A stretch of DNA of 64,000 nt from Linnemannia schmuckeri (GCA_029449235.1 JANATG010000008.1:620001-684000), one strand, 5' to 3'; numbered from the stretch's first letter, positions 24,051 to 36,233 are shown. Translations and numbers: made by a program. The notes: generated from the letters alone by a model not told the origin.

Positions 24051-24587
24051 ATTCCTACAAGTTAGTTTTTTGCGGGGGTGTGTGGGGTAAGGTTGGTGAT
24101 TTCTTTCTGGAGGTGTTTTCTCTTTATTTGTTACTGTTGGTGGCTTTAGAGCTGCTGACTTTAGGCCTCAGTAAGAGATACGAGTATGAATCCGAGGGGG
24201 TTTTGTGAGGGAAGGTGATGGTCAGAATGAGTCTGGAAGAATGAACAAAATGGAGAAGAGGCGGAGAAGCGATAAAAAAAGCCAAGCTCGGATGGTTAAG
24301 GTGGGCGACTGACCTTCACCTTTGGGCGAAAGCGTCCGAGCCAAGCCACTGCTACTGAAAAAAAAGAGTCTGGCCCAGTCCAATGGACCCAAAGGAGCAA
24401 AGTGAGCCTTCAAGAAGAGTGCGAACAAATAAAAAAGATCACTTCCACCTTGGGTTTTCTTTTTGTTCGCTCGTTCATTCATTCCACCACGCTTCCTCTT
24501 CCTGCAGCCTGCACACCAGCACAACACACAGCACAGCACAGCATAGAAAATCGACACTCTCGTTTTCACTCTCCCTCGTCAACCATC
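24051..24587. other. Divergent intergenic region sirtuin / TRIP4-like
   Basis: This 537-bp gap between two divergent starts is presumed to hold both promoters. The right half is a CACAGCACAG-type leader before the TRIP4-like ATG. No other feature is seen. Confidence 0.5.
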
Positions 24588-25815
24588 ATGTCTAATCGCG
24601 CAAGGAAGCAGGCCAAAAAGACCGCAGCAGAACCCCTCTCTGAGCTCGAAAAGGCCATCCGCGCCATCGACCTGGCCACTGAATCTGTTAATGCCACCAA
24701 AGAGCGCAAGCCTTGCTACTGTCTCGGTAATACCAACGTGTTTCCTCCTCAAAACCACGACAGCTTTCATGTTAGGTTGTGAACTGACCTCGCCCTGTTT
24801 CTTATACTGAAAAATAGCGACGAAGCACAAGTTGAATGTGTTTGCTCCCAATTGTCTAAACTGCGGGAAAATCATTTGTGCTCTCGAAGGACCGGGGCCT
24901 TGCACTTACTGCGGCCAACAGGTGGTTTCAATTGATCAGCAACAAGCCATGATTCTCGAGCTCAAGCGGGAGAAGGCCGCCCTAGCTAAACTACAGCAGC
25001 AGGCCACGGCAAAGCGGCGGGCCAAGGCAACAGCCGTCAGCACAGCAGGGTATGCCAGCAAGCTGGGCGGAGGAATGTCGTCTGCTACGGGCGCCGCTGG
25101 TGGATGGGTTGGATTGGATGGATCGGATGCCCCACCCGCCATGACTGAGGAGGAGGAACTTGAAGAGGCTAAGAAGGCTTCGTTGGCACAGGCCCACAAG
25201 GAAAAGTTGCTGGAGTTTGATCGAACGAGTGCGAGACGATCGCATGTCATCGACCAGGCGACCGATTTTGTGCTCCCGGGAGATCGGCCTAACCTCTGGT
25301 TGACGGAGGAAGAGCGACAGGCGCAGGCGGATAAGGCTCGACAGAATCTGGAAAAGGTGACGACGGCAGCGAGTGGATATCAGCGGGCTAAGGTGATGAC
25401 GATCGATGTGGTCAACCGGCGTGTCGTAGTCGAGGCATCGGCCAATAACTTTGTCGAGGAGGAAGAGGATGATGCTGTGCCTGAGCCTGTCAGTATGTTT
25501 GAACAGGCAAAGTCGACCAGCATCAGTGGCGGAGACAGACACGGAGGTCGTGGAGGCGCCTTTGCGCTGAACCCATTGCTCCGGTTGGGCGAGAACCCTA
25601 CTTTTATTCCCAAGGGCGGCAAGAAGACGGCCAAGGATGCAAAAGACAAGGTGCTCAAGGTTAAGGCGGAGCAAAAGCCCAAGCCCAAGATCTCTAAACT
25701 GCAGTACGACGATGGCAGTCATGCGGCCGTGATGCAGGATGCAGAGTTCTCGTTCAGCTCTGGAGGCGATTCGCAGTCGGTTCTTGCCAGTATTGTTGAA
25801 CCAAGCTGCGGATAA
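24588..25815 (+). CDS. TRIP4/Rqt4-like zinc-finger protein (activating signal cointegrator 1 family)
   Basis: Exons 24588-24726 and 24818-25815 give 378 residues. The diagnostic C2HC5 zinc finger starts with CYC at about residue 44, crosses the intron, and continues with KHKL, CLNCGKIIC and GPGPCTYCG to about residue 85. In TRIP4 and yeast Rqt4 this finger belongs to the ribosome quality-control trigger complex, which splits collided ribosomes with the Slh1/ASCC3 helicase. A coiled coil (ILELKREKAALAKLQQQ) and the conserved region LLEFDRTSARRSHVIDQATDF follow, then a Lys-rich segment. The C-terminus lacks the ASCH domain of animal TRIP4. The ATG is the only one upstream of the finger in frame. 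Confidence 0.88.
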
Positions 25816-25953
25816 AATATCAATAGAGTCTTCTTTTTTTTGTTTTTTTGTTTTTAGACGTTCATGTGTAGAATACAAGGTGTTTTTTTTAGTAATGAAT
25901 GATGGGATGTATAGTATGCGATGTGGGTTGTGAGTGTGTGTATGGTGAATGCT

Positions 25954-26707
25954 CTATTTCTTCTTCTCGTCGTCGCTGTCCTCATCTTCATCACTATCCT
26001 CGTCCGAGTCATCCTCATCATCATCATCCGAATCACCTTCCTCCTCGTCCTCATCCTCTCCCTCCTCCTCCTCATCATCACCCTTCTTGGCTTTGCGCTC
26101 CATTTGACGAAGGTAGCTCCTGCGCTCACGCTCGTTCATGCCGCTCAAGAGACGCTCGAGCTCGACCTGTTCTGCGATAAGCTCCTTCTCTGTCTTGATG
26201 TTTGTGGGGACGATCTCTCTGGACTCTTGGCATTTGGCACAGACATTCTTCTCTCCTGCACACTTGTTGCACATGACGTGGTATGCATCCTTGATCGACT
26301 TTAGCTCACAGGTCACACTACAAAAGGAGGGGAGAGTTTCTCAATTGGTTAGATAATTGTTTGACAACAACGAAAGAACTCTTCTTTTCGAAAACGTGTT
26401 ACTTCTTTTCTGTTTTTTTTTTTGGGGGTTCGGGGCGAAGGGTAAGAAGACAAAGGCGAGAGAGAACAAAAAAGACATACCACTTCTTCATTTGGGTCAA
26501 GGGCTTGTACTTCTTGAACTTCTTGCGCCACATAATGACTTCGACACACTTTTCGCAAAGACCTCCGACAGGCATGGCGGCGATTTTCTTTGTAATCTTG
26601 GAGCTCTTGTTGGCATGGAAGGCGTAAGTGTTCTTGTGGGCCTGCCCGCTCTTCTTGGTGTTTCCCTTGCGGGATGACACCTTCTTGGACTCGTATACTT
26701 CAGGCAT
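25954..26707 (-). CDS. C9orf85 / DUF2039 family protein
   Basis: Exons 26707-26481 and 26317-25954 encode 196 residues. The first 125 match the small eukaryotic family of human C9orf85: KGNTKKSGQAHKNTYAFHANK, then GLCEKCVEVIMWRKKFKKYKPL, then CVTCELKSIKDAYHVMCNKCA and CAKCQ. The paired CxxC motifs predict zinc binding. The biochemical role is not known. The last 50 residues are almost wholly Asp, Glu and Ser, ending in three lysines; the human protein has no such tail. The stop is only 138 bp from the convergent TRIP4-like stop. Confidence 0.9.
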
Positions 26708-27653
26708 ATTGTTGTTGATATAAAAGGGGTATCTGTCGATTGTTGGTCAAAGCTTTCCTGTTATTGTGGGTGGAGTGGTTGTTGCTGTTGTCCTGTCTTC
26801 CTGGGCTGATGAGTGCTGCTGCTGTTGGTTGATGGAGGATTCGATCGATGAAAGGTGCTTCGTTCGAGTTGTTGAGTGGACTGCGGTGCAAAGCAACAAA
26901 AAAAAAGAAAAAAAAGTGTTGTTGTTGTGGCAGTCACTTATGTTGAGGGGAGGCTCACCTTTGTAATTTGAAAGAACGCTCAACTGGTTCCTGGACGAAT
27001 AGGGTTCAATATAGACAGGGTTGCCTTTTTTAGTTGTTGGTTCGCCTGCGCCGTCAAATTGAGAAGCTTCAAAACGATATGTCTTTCCCTCTTACTTGGC
27101 ACTGATGCCATGAAGACACGTCCCCGTCTGCACCTCGCAAGCATGTAGCACAGCAGGACATCCCCTTTGACAAACAACAGAGCGAGTCAGAACAAGGAGG
27201 GGTCCATGGGACCCCTATTCGGTCAAGAAAGCAGAGGTTATGATTGGCCCTTCCAGTTTCCCAGGCCTCTCTCCTTTCTTTTCCACAGTGAGCCAGCCTG
27301 CTCAGGTCAGCCAGCCAGTCAAAATCCAGGAAATCCAAATGGTGAGAAAAGCGCACCTTTTCGGGTCTCATTCCCCCCTTTTCTCCTTCTCCGATAACTT
27401 GTTTCGACTCTCCCTCATACAACGTACACGCGTGCACCACCTTGTTCCCAACACACTCTTGCTCATTCCCTCGGCAAACTGTACTTTCTTCCTCCTCCCC
27501 CAACCACCTTCGCATAGTCGACCCTCTCCCCCTCAGACATAAATACCTGCCCGTAGGTTCTTGCTTCTTTTTTCTCTCTCTCGATTCTTGATTCATTCAT
27601 CATTTCTCCTCATCCTCATCCTTATTCCTAATTTCACCCTTACCCAATAGTGC
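26708..27653. other. Divergent region C9orf85-like / first M32 gene
   Basis: The left part of this 946-bp gap has CAACAA-rich sequence, probably the C9orf85-like leader. The right part is pyrimidine-rich with an ATTGG (CCAAT-type) box near 27243 and a TATA-like element at 27539 for the first M32 gene. Minus-strand open frames here lack family features. Confidence 0.5.
27539..27545 (+). promoter_or_regulatory. TATA-like box of M32 copy 1
   Basis: ATAAATA lies 130 nt before the favoured ATG (27669). Copies 2-4 have similar elements at 119-135 nt, which supports it. Confidence 0.5.
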
Positions 27654-27668
27654 ATGCTTAGATCTACA

Positions 27669-29743
27669 ATGACCGTCCTTGCCAAGTCATCCACCGAACT
27701 GCGCTCCGAGTCTGTTCGCTCCCTCTACGACCAGCTCACTGCTCGTCTCAAGGACCTCAACCACCTCAACGGTATCTCTGGTCTCCTCCAGTGGGACCAG
27801 GAGGTCATGATGCCCTCCAAAGCTGCCGCCTCCCGCGCTGAGCAGGTAATTAATTCTACTTTCTCCACGCCCCTTCCTCTTCCTCTTTTCTTGCCATAAC
27901 AAATCCAGCTGTTTAAATTGCCTCCCCTCTCTTTTTTTTTTCGACACCGTTGTTATTTATGATTCCATCACTGATGTTTATCATTTGACACCGATTGACT
28001 CCCCTTCGCCACCGATTGACCTTCTTTACCCCTGGCAATCCTTGTTTTCTTGTAGTTGAGCACTTTGGCCGGTGTTTCCCACGAGATGCAGACCTCTTCT
28101 GTCCTCGGATCCCTCCTCGAGGAGCTCGAGCAGCGCCAGGACTTGTCCGCCGAGCTCAACCCCTACGAGCTTGCCAACATCCGTCTCTCCCGCAAGACTT
28201 ACAAGGAGGAGACCCTCCTGCCCGTCGAGCTCGTCAAGGCCAACGCCTCCTTAAACTCAAAGTCGGTCGGTGCCTGGGTCGAGGCCCGCAAGGAGTCGGA
28301 CTTTTCCAAGTTTGCTCCTTACCTCCAGGACCAAGTTAACATTCTCCGTCAGAAGGTCGCCTACAAGATGAAGGGCGGTGTCTGCGAGGAGGCCCGCAAG
28401 ATCAACGAGAAGGCTCGCGCCAGCTTGGGACTCACTGAGGCTGATGAGTGCTACAAGGGTTACTACCAGGCCCTCTTGAACGACTATGAGCCCGGTTTCA
28501 AAGATGACCGTCTTCAGGCCCTCTTCTCGGACTTGAAGCAGAACTTGGTCCCCCTCATTGCCAAGATCAAAGCCAAGAACTTCCAGCACGACAACAGCTA
28601 TATTGAGGGTGACTTTGATGTCAAGAAGCAGACCGAGTTCTCTCACCGCATTTCCAAGCAGATTGGTTTTGATACCGATGCCGGTCGTCTCGATGTCTCC
28701 ACTCACCCCTTCACCGGAGGTGCTCACCCTACCGATGTTCGTATGACTACCCGTTATACCATCAACAACTTCCAGGAAGGTATCACCGGTACCATCCATG
28801 AGACCGGTCACTCTCTCTACGAGCAGGGCCGTAACAAGGAGTATGTTGACACTCCTGTCTCCCAGGCCCTCTCCCTCGGTGTCCACGAGTCCCAGTCCCT
28901 CCTTTGGTAAGTCATCGAAAAGATGAAAAAGAAAAGGAACAATGCGAGCTCCTTCTCCCATCTTTCAGGAACACAAATCAACAAGATTCGTCTGTATTTG
29001 TGTTCATTTCTTATTTTGGGTCTCATTTGGTTCCCCTGAAAATAGCTACGCCACACACATATACACACAACCTGGGAAACGCTTTTCACTAACACACTCC
29101 GAATATTTGTGCAATTGCTTTCTATTTTAGGGAGCGCATGGTTGCTCTGAGCAAGCCCTTCTGGACCTACACCCTCCCCCTCCTCAAGGAGCAGTTTGCC
29201 GACCGCGAGGACCTCCAGGCCGTCACCCCTGAGCAGTACTACAACGCCTTCAACCGCGTCGAGCCCGGCTTCATCCGTATCGAGGCCGACGAGGTCACCT
29301 ACCCTATGCACGTCATCCTCCGCTACGAGATCGAGAAGGCCCTTGTCGAGGGCGACATTCAGGTCGCTGACGTCCCCGCCCTCTGGAATGCTAAGATGAA
29401 GGAGTACCTCGGCCTCGAGGTCACTGAGGACCGTATCGGATGCTTGCAGGATACCCACTGGGCTGTCGGCTTGATCGGTTACTTCCCTACCTACACCTTG
29501 GGATCCATCTACGCTGTCCAGATCTTTGCCACTGCCAAGGAGGCCATCCCCAACTTGGATGAGCACTTAGCCAAGGGAGAATTCTCTGTTTTGAAGGAGT
29601 GGTTGAACAAGAATGTGCATGAGCAGGGTTCATTGAGAGAGTCTGGAGACGACTTGATCTTTGATTTGACTGGCAAGCACCTTGACAGCTCGTTGTATGT
29701 CAAGTACTTGACCGACAAGTACACCGCCATCTACAATCTTTAA
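27669..29743 (+). CDS. M32 metallocarboxypeptidase (Taq type), tandem copy 1
   Basis: Exons 27669-27845, 28056-28906 and 29131-29743 give 546 residues. An in-frame ATG at 27654 would add five residues; 27669 is preferred because copies 2-4 begin with the same MT- start. M32 enzymes are cytosolic zinc carboxypeptidases that trim C-terminal residues. HETGH (307-311) supplies two zinc ligands and the catalytic Glu; E337 in HESQS is the third ligand, 26 residues on as in the Taq enzyme. HPTDVRMTTRY and GYFPTYTLGSIYA are further family motifs. There is no signal peptide. Codon use is strongly biased to C-ending codons, which suggests high expression and makes this copy the likely main isoform. Intron 2 splits the Trp codon after SLL. 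Confidence 0.95.
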
Positions 29744-30843
29744 GCTACCTCTTTCACCCCCTACTTCTTCATAATAGATCTGTAAATATTCATCGTGTCC
29801 TTTTTTGTTGCCGATCTCATTGTTCCTCTTTTTTTTTTTCAGACCAGAAAACGTTAACAAGAAAATGTACATAGATGCATGCGTGAAGCAGCGCGGGTGC
29901 CATGCAATTGATGCCGTGAAATTGAACTGTAGTTATAAAGTTTGCAATGTGAATTGAATGACAGCCTATTAACAAAAAAAACATTCCATGACTATACCAC
30001 GCACCTACGTTAGCCATTGCACTGCTCAATAACCCCAACATGGTAGACTATGTGTTCGGAGGGGACATCCTGAACCAGATTTGGCGCCTCTTCTACAGTG
30101 CCCAAAAAGGGGTAGTGTGGGAGCTGCATTGAGTTCACCTTGGCGCTTGGCGCGCTTGGCATTTCTTTTTCTTAACAAAGTGTGAATGATTTTCTACAAG
30201 ATTTAACGCAGTAATTTCGAGACCTTTGCAGGACAGCAATTCAAAACTGCGGATGCACAAAAGACATGACGCAAGTAGCAGTGTACGCCACTAAAACAAA
30301 GACTGCACGGCGAAAGGCCAAGAAAGGGAAGCATTGTCGACAGCGAATGAAAATCGTGTGTGGAGTTGTTCCTGCTTTGTGTGGTTATATATCTGTATTA
30401 CTTGAGTTTTTCGTGTCACACACTTACGATGCTTGGCTTTTTTTTTTTTTTTTTTGCCTTGCTCTCATTTTCCGTCCGGGCAATTAGGCGTTTCCTCGAA
30501 GAGCGATCCATTGTTGTTGTATGTGTTTGTTGAGTGCTGTGACAGATGTCTATCAACTAGGAGTCCCTACGTCCATGTTTGGCGTGCCCTCCTTTTCTTT
30601 TTCTCCCTTTTGTCACGTCGTTCTCATTTTGTTGTTCCATACTCGACGTGAGTAAATCCATTCCCACAGATTCTTTACCTTTTTTGGGGTCAAACTCGGT
30701 CTTTATCGCCTCGACCGAAGTACGTATAAAACCTCCCGCCTCCATCTACTTTTTTCCATCATCGCCAACAACAACTTGATCAGCAACACCAAACCAAACC
30801 TTCCCTTCAATCCAAAACACCCACCCTCTCGTACATTAAAAAA
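29744..30843. other. Spacer between M32 copies 1 and 2
   Basis: This 1.1-kb spacer holds the 3' end of copy 1 and the promoter of copy 2, with T18 near 30439. The only further element I support is the TATA box at 30725. No relic of an extra M32 copy is visible. Confidence 0.5.
30725..30731 (+). promoter_or_regulatory. TATA box of M32 copy 2
   Basis: TATAAAA lies 119 nt before the start codon of copy 2. Confidence 0.6.
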
Positions 30844-32695
30844 ATGACAGTTACCACTACCGCCACTGCCGATTTGCGCTCTGAGTCTGTTCGCTCGCTC
30901 TATGATCAAGTCATGGCCCGCTGCAAGGACATTGACCACCTCAACGGTATCGGTGGTCTCCTCCACTGGGACCAGGAGGTCATGATGCCTAAAAAGGCTG
31001 CCGCTGTCCGCTCTGAGCAGGTAATGACTCCTCCGGCTGTTTATCTTGATATTTCTTGCCACATTATTGACACCAATTTTGATACGTTCTGCTTTTTTCA
31101 CTTGATCACATATAGATGAGCGTGTTAGTCGGAGTTTTGCACGAGATTCAGACCTCGCTCGTTCAGGGAGCCCTTCTCGATGAGTTGGAGTACCGCAAGA
31201 GCCATGGGGACCTGTCGGCTGTGTTGAACCCCTTCGAGCTTGCCAACGTCCGCCTTGCTCGCAAGGAGTACAAGGCGGAGACCCTGGTCCCCGTCGAGGT
31301 CGTCAAGGCCAGCGCGGCTCTCAACACTAAGGCGACCGCTGCCTGGACTGAAGCCCGCAAGGAGTCAGACTTCTTCAAGTTTGCGCCTTTCCTTGAGGAG
31401 CAGATCAAGATTGCTCGTCAGTCGATTGGATACAAGATCCGCGGTGGTGCCAACGAGGAGGCGCGCAAAATTAATGAGAAAGCGCGCGCCAGCCTAGGTC
31501 TGTCAGAGACCGACGAGTGTTACAAGGGGTACTACCAGGGGTTGATGGACATCTACGAGACGGGATTCAAAGAGGATCGTCTGCAGGCGCTCTTTGCGGA
31601 CCTGAAGAAGCACCTCATCCCCTTGATTGCCAATATCAAGGCCAAGAACTTCCAGCACGACAACAGTTTCCTCCTCCGCAATTACGATATCACGAAGCAA
31701 ACCGAGTACTCGCACAGTCTTGCCAAGAAGATTGGGTTTGATGCCGATGCTGGTCGTTTGGATGTGTCAACCCATCCCTTCTCAGGTGGTGCTCACCCGA
31801 CTGATATTCGGATGACTACGCGGTACACTATCAATAATATCCAGGAAGGTATTACGGGTACTGTCCATGAGACGGGGCACTCTGTCTATGAACAGGGCCG
31901 TAACAAGGAGTATTTTGGCACTCCTGTCTCTCAAGCCCTGTCTCTCGGCATCCATGAGTCCCAGTCGCTTCTCTGGTAAGTTCTTTAAAAAAATATCGGC
32001 AAATAATCTTGAAGTTGTTGTTTGTCCTGGACATATATCTGACAGAAATTGTTTGCTATGCATTTTCACATCAAACTTATAGGGAGCGCATGGTTGGTCT
32101 GAGCAAGCCCTTCTGGACTTATGCCCTGCCCCTCCTCAAAGAAAAGTTCCCCGAAGACACCCACCTCCAATCCGTGACCGTCGATCAGTTCTACCTAGGT
32201 TTCAACCGCGTCGAGCCCGGCTTCATCCGTATCGAGGCCGACGAGGTCACCTACCCCATGCACGTCATCCTTCGCTACGAGATCGAGAAGGCCCTAATCG
32301 AAGGCGACATTCAGGTCGCTGACGTCCCCGCCCTCTGGAACGCCAAGATGAAGGAATACCTGGGTCTGGATGTTACCGAGGACCGCCTGGGCTGCTTGCA
32401 AGACATCCATTGGTCATTCGGGGCGTTTGGGTACTTCCCAACCTACTCTCTTGGATCGATCTATGCGGTTCAGATCTTCACCCATGCGAGGGAGCAGATC
32501 CCCAACTTGGAGGAGCATTTGGCGAAAGGGGAGTTCCATGTGTTGAAAGAGTGGCTGAACAAGAATGTGCATGAGCAAGGGTCGTTGAGGGAGTCGGGGG
32601 ATGAGTTGGTGTTTGATTTAACGGGGAAGTATTTGGATAGTTCGTTGTATGTCAAGTATTTGACTGAGAAGTACACCACCATCTACAACCTTTGA
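30844..32695 (+). CDS. M32 metallocarboxypeptidase, tandem copy 2
   Basis: Exons 30844-31020, 31116-31975 and 32083-32695 give 549 residues. HETGH, HESQS and the GYFPTYSLGSIYA block are intact, so catalysis is expected. Exon 2 opens MSVLVGVLHEIQ, like copy 3 (MSVLDAAIHDM) and unlike copies 1 and 4 (LSTLAGV). The zinc-site region (TRYTINNIQEGITGT) is class A, like copies 1 and 4. Part of exon 3 is nearly identical to copies 1 and 4 at the DNA level although flanks differ. A TATAAAA box precedes it. Substrate preference cannot be read from sequence. Confidence 0.95.
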
Positions 32696-33625
32696 GCGGT
32701 TTTCTTTCTACCCATCGATTAACACGATAAAGATATATAGTGCGCGAACATAGGTGTGTGTCTGACAGAAATAAACGCGTCGCGAAAGTACCACTGGTAC
32801 ATCTCTTTATTTTGACATAGCGTGGTCAAGGTAGGAGATGATCGTTTGTTATTTTTTTTTGTTTACACGGAGCAATACGACTAGTCTCTCTTTTTCGATT
32901 GGGCGTTGCGCCAAGAAGTACATCAAAGTTGATTCATTTTTGGTTTATTTGTTCTTCTTCAATAAGCATACGTCGCGGAGCAATTGAACAACGTGCAGTT
33001 AGTCTCAGCATGGACAAACGAAATGCAAGAGCAATTAAGACCTTGTCAATTTACTTCCCACAGTGACCATGCAACAGCCCAGATATTCTTTTTTCTTCTT
33101 TATAACAAGAATTTGAATGAGTACTCATGCTCTGCTGCGGCCCGCAGTATCTGAGTTTCGAAGCTCATCGAATCAAAACACATCTATCTGATGAGCCAAA
33201 ATGTGAAGTTGATACTTCTTGATGGTTTCAACGAGACGTATGAGGGAGGGGGGATGGAAAACTTTACTTTTTCCGTTAACATGCTCAGACAAAAGAACGA
33301 GCCAATAATGCATTGATGACAGTGGATAAGAACGGCTGTGGAAGCCGGAGGGTGTTATTTCGATTCCTTCAAAACCTTATCCTTAAGCTCGAGGGAAGAA
33401 AACAACATACTAACATTCTCTAATACGACAGAACCATGTTGGCTTTGAGAGAATAAAAATTTATGCGGTGCTTCTGGTCTCTTCAAAAACTATAAAATGC
33501 TAGCGTCCTTTGTCCATTTCCCCTCTACATCCGCACTTCAGCAATCCGCCAACAATCCGCTCCACCCTCGTCTACCTTCACACACACACCTGGTATCCAA
33601 TATCCCAAGCCTCTCATCCAAAAAC
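32696..33625. other. Spacer between M32 copies 2 and 3
   Basis: This 930-bp AT-rich spacer carries the TATA box of copy 3. An in-frame ATG at 33497 overlaps that TATA box and would add 43 residues; it is unlikely to be transcribed from that promoter. No other gene is seen. Confidence 0.5.
33491..33497 (+). promoter_or_regulatory. TATA box of M32 copy 3
   Basis: TATAAAA lies 135 nt before the ATG at 33626. It overlaps an upstream in-frame ATG, which argues against that longer start. Confidence 0.6.
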
Positions 33626-35528
33626 ATGACCATCTCTGCCTCCACCTCTTCTTCTTCCTCTGATTTGACCACCGAATCCACTCGCTCGCTCTATGAGAAG
33701 CTCGTGGTTCTTCTCAAGGACATCTCTCACATCAAGGGCATTTCCAGCTTGCTCGGTTGGGACCAAATGGTTATGATGCCTAAGAATGCCGAGGATGCTC
33801 GCGGAAACCAAGTAAGATATTATAACTTGTTTATATACGTACCTTGCTTCATACGCGTACATATTTTTTTTTTTTTTGTGTTCACGAGCTATGTCTCTAA
33901 CTCTTGGAAAAAAATGATCTATTGAAAATTGAATAGATGAGTGTTCTGGATGCAGCCATCCACGACATGGAGACCTCGCCTGTGCTGGGAGCACTCCTGG
34001 GGGAGTGTGAACGTCGCCGATTGGCCGGAGAATTGTCTAACGAGTTGAACCCTTACGAACTCGCCAACATCCGTATCGCCCTCAAGTCATACAGAGAGGA
34101 AACGCTCGTGCCCAAGGATGTCGTTCGAGCCATTGCAACCGCGACCACTAAGGCCAACTGTGCCTGGAAGGAAGCTCGTGAGACGTCTGATTTCTCCAAG
34201 TTTGCTCCTTTCCTTGAGGAACAGATCAAGCTTACTCGTCAGTCGGTGTCGTACAAGATGAATGGCGGTGTTTGTGGAGAGGCGCGCAAGATCAACCAGA
34301 AGGCGCGTTCCGCTCTGGGTATTGCGGAGGAGGATGAGTGCTACAAGGGTTATTACCAGGTGTTGGTGGACAATTTCGAGCCCGGGTTCAAGGACGACCG
34401 TCTCCAAGTCTTGTTTGCGGAGCTCAAGAAGGATCTCATCCCTCTCATTGCCAAGATCAAGGCCAAGAAGTTTCAGCACGAGAACGGATTCCTCAAAGGT
34501 GATTTCGATATTAAGAAGCAGGCCGAGTTCTCGGACAAGTTCCCGGTTCGGATGGGATTCGACATGGATGCAGGTCGGTTGGACGAGTCGACCCATCCGT
34601 TCTGCAGTAATGCTCATCCTACTGACGTTCGGTTGGCGACCCGTTATGCCCTTGACAATTTCCAGGAGGGTATCACCAGCACTATCCACGAGACTGGTCA
34701 TGCTCTGTATGAGCAGGGTCGTAACAAGGAGTACCGCGATACTCCTGTCTCTTCGCCTCTCTCAGTTGGTATTCACGAGTCTCAGTCTCTTCTTTGGTAG
34801 AGTAAAAGACTCTTTTATTTTTATGTTGCATAACACATGCTCTTCGCATGTAAAGAGTTTTGCTCACTGACAGTATTTTCTTTTATTTTTGCTACCTGAT
34901 ACATCATTCTTTTAGGGAACGATTGGTTATGCTGAGCAAGCCCTTCTGGACTTACACCCTCCCCCTTCTCAAGGAGCAGTTTGCCGATCACGGGAACCTC
35001 CAGGCCGCGGATGTCGATCAGTTCTACCTTGCATTCAACCGTGTTGAGCCCACCCTCATCCGCCTCGAGGCCGACGAGGTGACCTATTCGATGCACATCA
35101 TCCTCCGCTATGAAATCGAGAAGGCGCTGATCGAAGGTGACATCCAGGTTGCTGATGTCCCCGCACTCTGGAACGCCAAGATGAAGGAGTACTTGGGCTT
35201 AGATGTCACCGAGGATCGTCTGGGTTGTTTGCAAGATATTCACTGGTCTGTTGGTATCATGGGCTACTTCCCCACTTACACTCTCGGATCGATTTACGCC
35301 GTCCAAATCTACAACCATGCCAGGGAGGAAATCCCTGATTTGGATGAGCGTCTGGCAAAGGGCGAGTTCCATGTGTTGAAGGAGTGGTTGAACAAGAACG
35401 TTCATGAGCAGGGCTCGTTGCACGAGTCGGGCGATGATTTGATCTTTGGTTTGACAGGCAAGCCCTTGGATAGTTCGCTGTATGTCAAGTACTTGACCGA
35501 GAAGTATACTACCATCTATGACCTTTGA
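33626..35528 (+). CDS. M32 metallocarboxypeptidase, tandem copy 3 (class B)
   Basis: Exons 33626-33811, 33937-34796 and 34916-35528 give 552 residues. The catalytic HETGH and HESQS motifs are present. It differs from copies 1, 2 and 4 by a Ser-rich start, HPFCSNAHPTDVR in place of HPF(T/S)GGAHPTDVR, and TRYALDNFQEGITST before the zinc motif. Copy 5 shares these features, so copies 3 and 5 form a class. The intron 2 donor is GTAGAG, weaker than in the others. The changes sit next to the active site and could alter substrate choice; that is inference. Confidence 0.94.
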
Positions 35529-35546
35529 GACGGATATGTGCGCTCT

Positions 35547-35577
<31 letters not shown>

Positions 35578-36027
35578 GAGGTAGACAAATAAAAGTGTGT
35601 GTTTCTTTTTCAGTTCTTTCAATTGTTGTATGTTGGGATGTGTCTCAAATTGTTGAAAAAATCAGGAATGAAGGGGCGTTAAATTTGACATCGCAGATAT
35701 TTGCCAATCAATCTTTTCTTTTGATCCTGAATCCTTAGCCCGTGCGTTTTTCCTTCCCCTTTTCCCCTGTTTCATGTTCATCATTGGCGACGATCACCAC
35801 TTGAAAACACAGTAGACAGCAAGCAGTGTCGATATCGCGTTATCGAGACATAAACATGTAACAATTGCGGGAAGGATATATTGTTTTAAGGTAATGGAAT
35901 GTGTGTCAGGCGCAACCGTCGGTTGTTATCTTTGAGGCCTGACATTATATTCCTCAACTCTTTATCAAAGTAACTTGGATAACTCTCAACAGTCAACGTA
36001 TAAGAAAAAACCAATGGCTTAAAGGTT

Positions 36028-36053
36028 TATTTGTTTTGTTTTGTTTTGTTTTG
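36028..36053. repeat. (TTTTG)n microsatellite
   Basis: About five units of TTTTG lie in the spacer upstream of M32 copy 4. Confidence 0.85.
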
Positions 36054-36226
36054 ACAAACAGGCAAGGTGCGAATTATGGGACTATCGCGTGGTCATGGGG
36101 ATAAATTCTCGTATTGTGAGCACCAATCATGCATTCCATGTTTTTCTCACACTCTTTCTTCATGTTCTCTTTTTGAACTATGTTCATTTCCTCTTTTGTC
36201 AATGAAAATATCCTCTTGCGACGAAC

Positions 36227-36233
36227 TATACAG
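36227..36233 (+). promoter_or_regulatory. TATA-like box of M32 copy 4
   Basis: TATACAG lies 123 nt before the ATG, the same spacing as in copies 1-3. It is a weaker match. Confidence 0.4.

Noticed and set aside
27069..27596. A 175-codon minus-strand open frame in the promoter of M32 copy 1
   Set aside because: Its composition is that of a pyrimidine-rich leader read backwards (Arg/Glu/Lys/Gly-rich), it begins at a non-ATG start, and it overlaps the CCAAT and TATA elements of the M32 gene.
33497..33625. 43-residue N-terminal extension of M32 copy 3, possibly an import signal
   Set aside because: Its ATG overlaps the TATA box, and the other copies start at the position equivalent to 33626.
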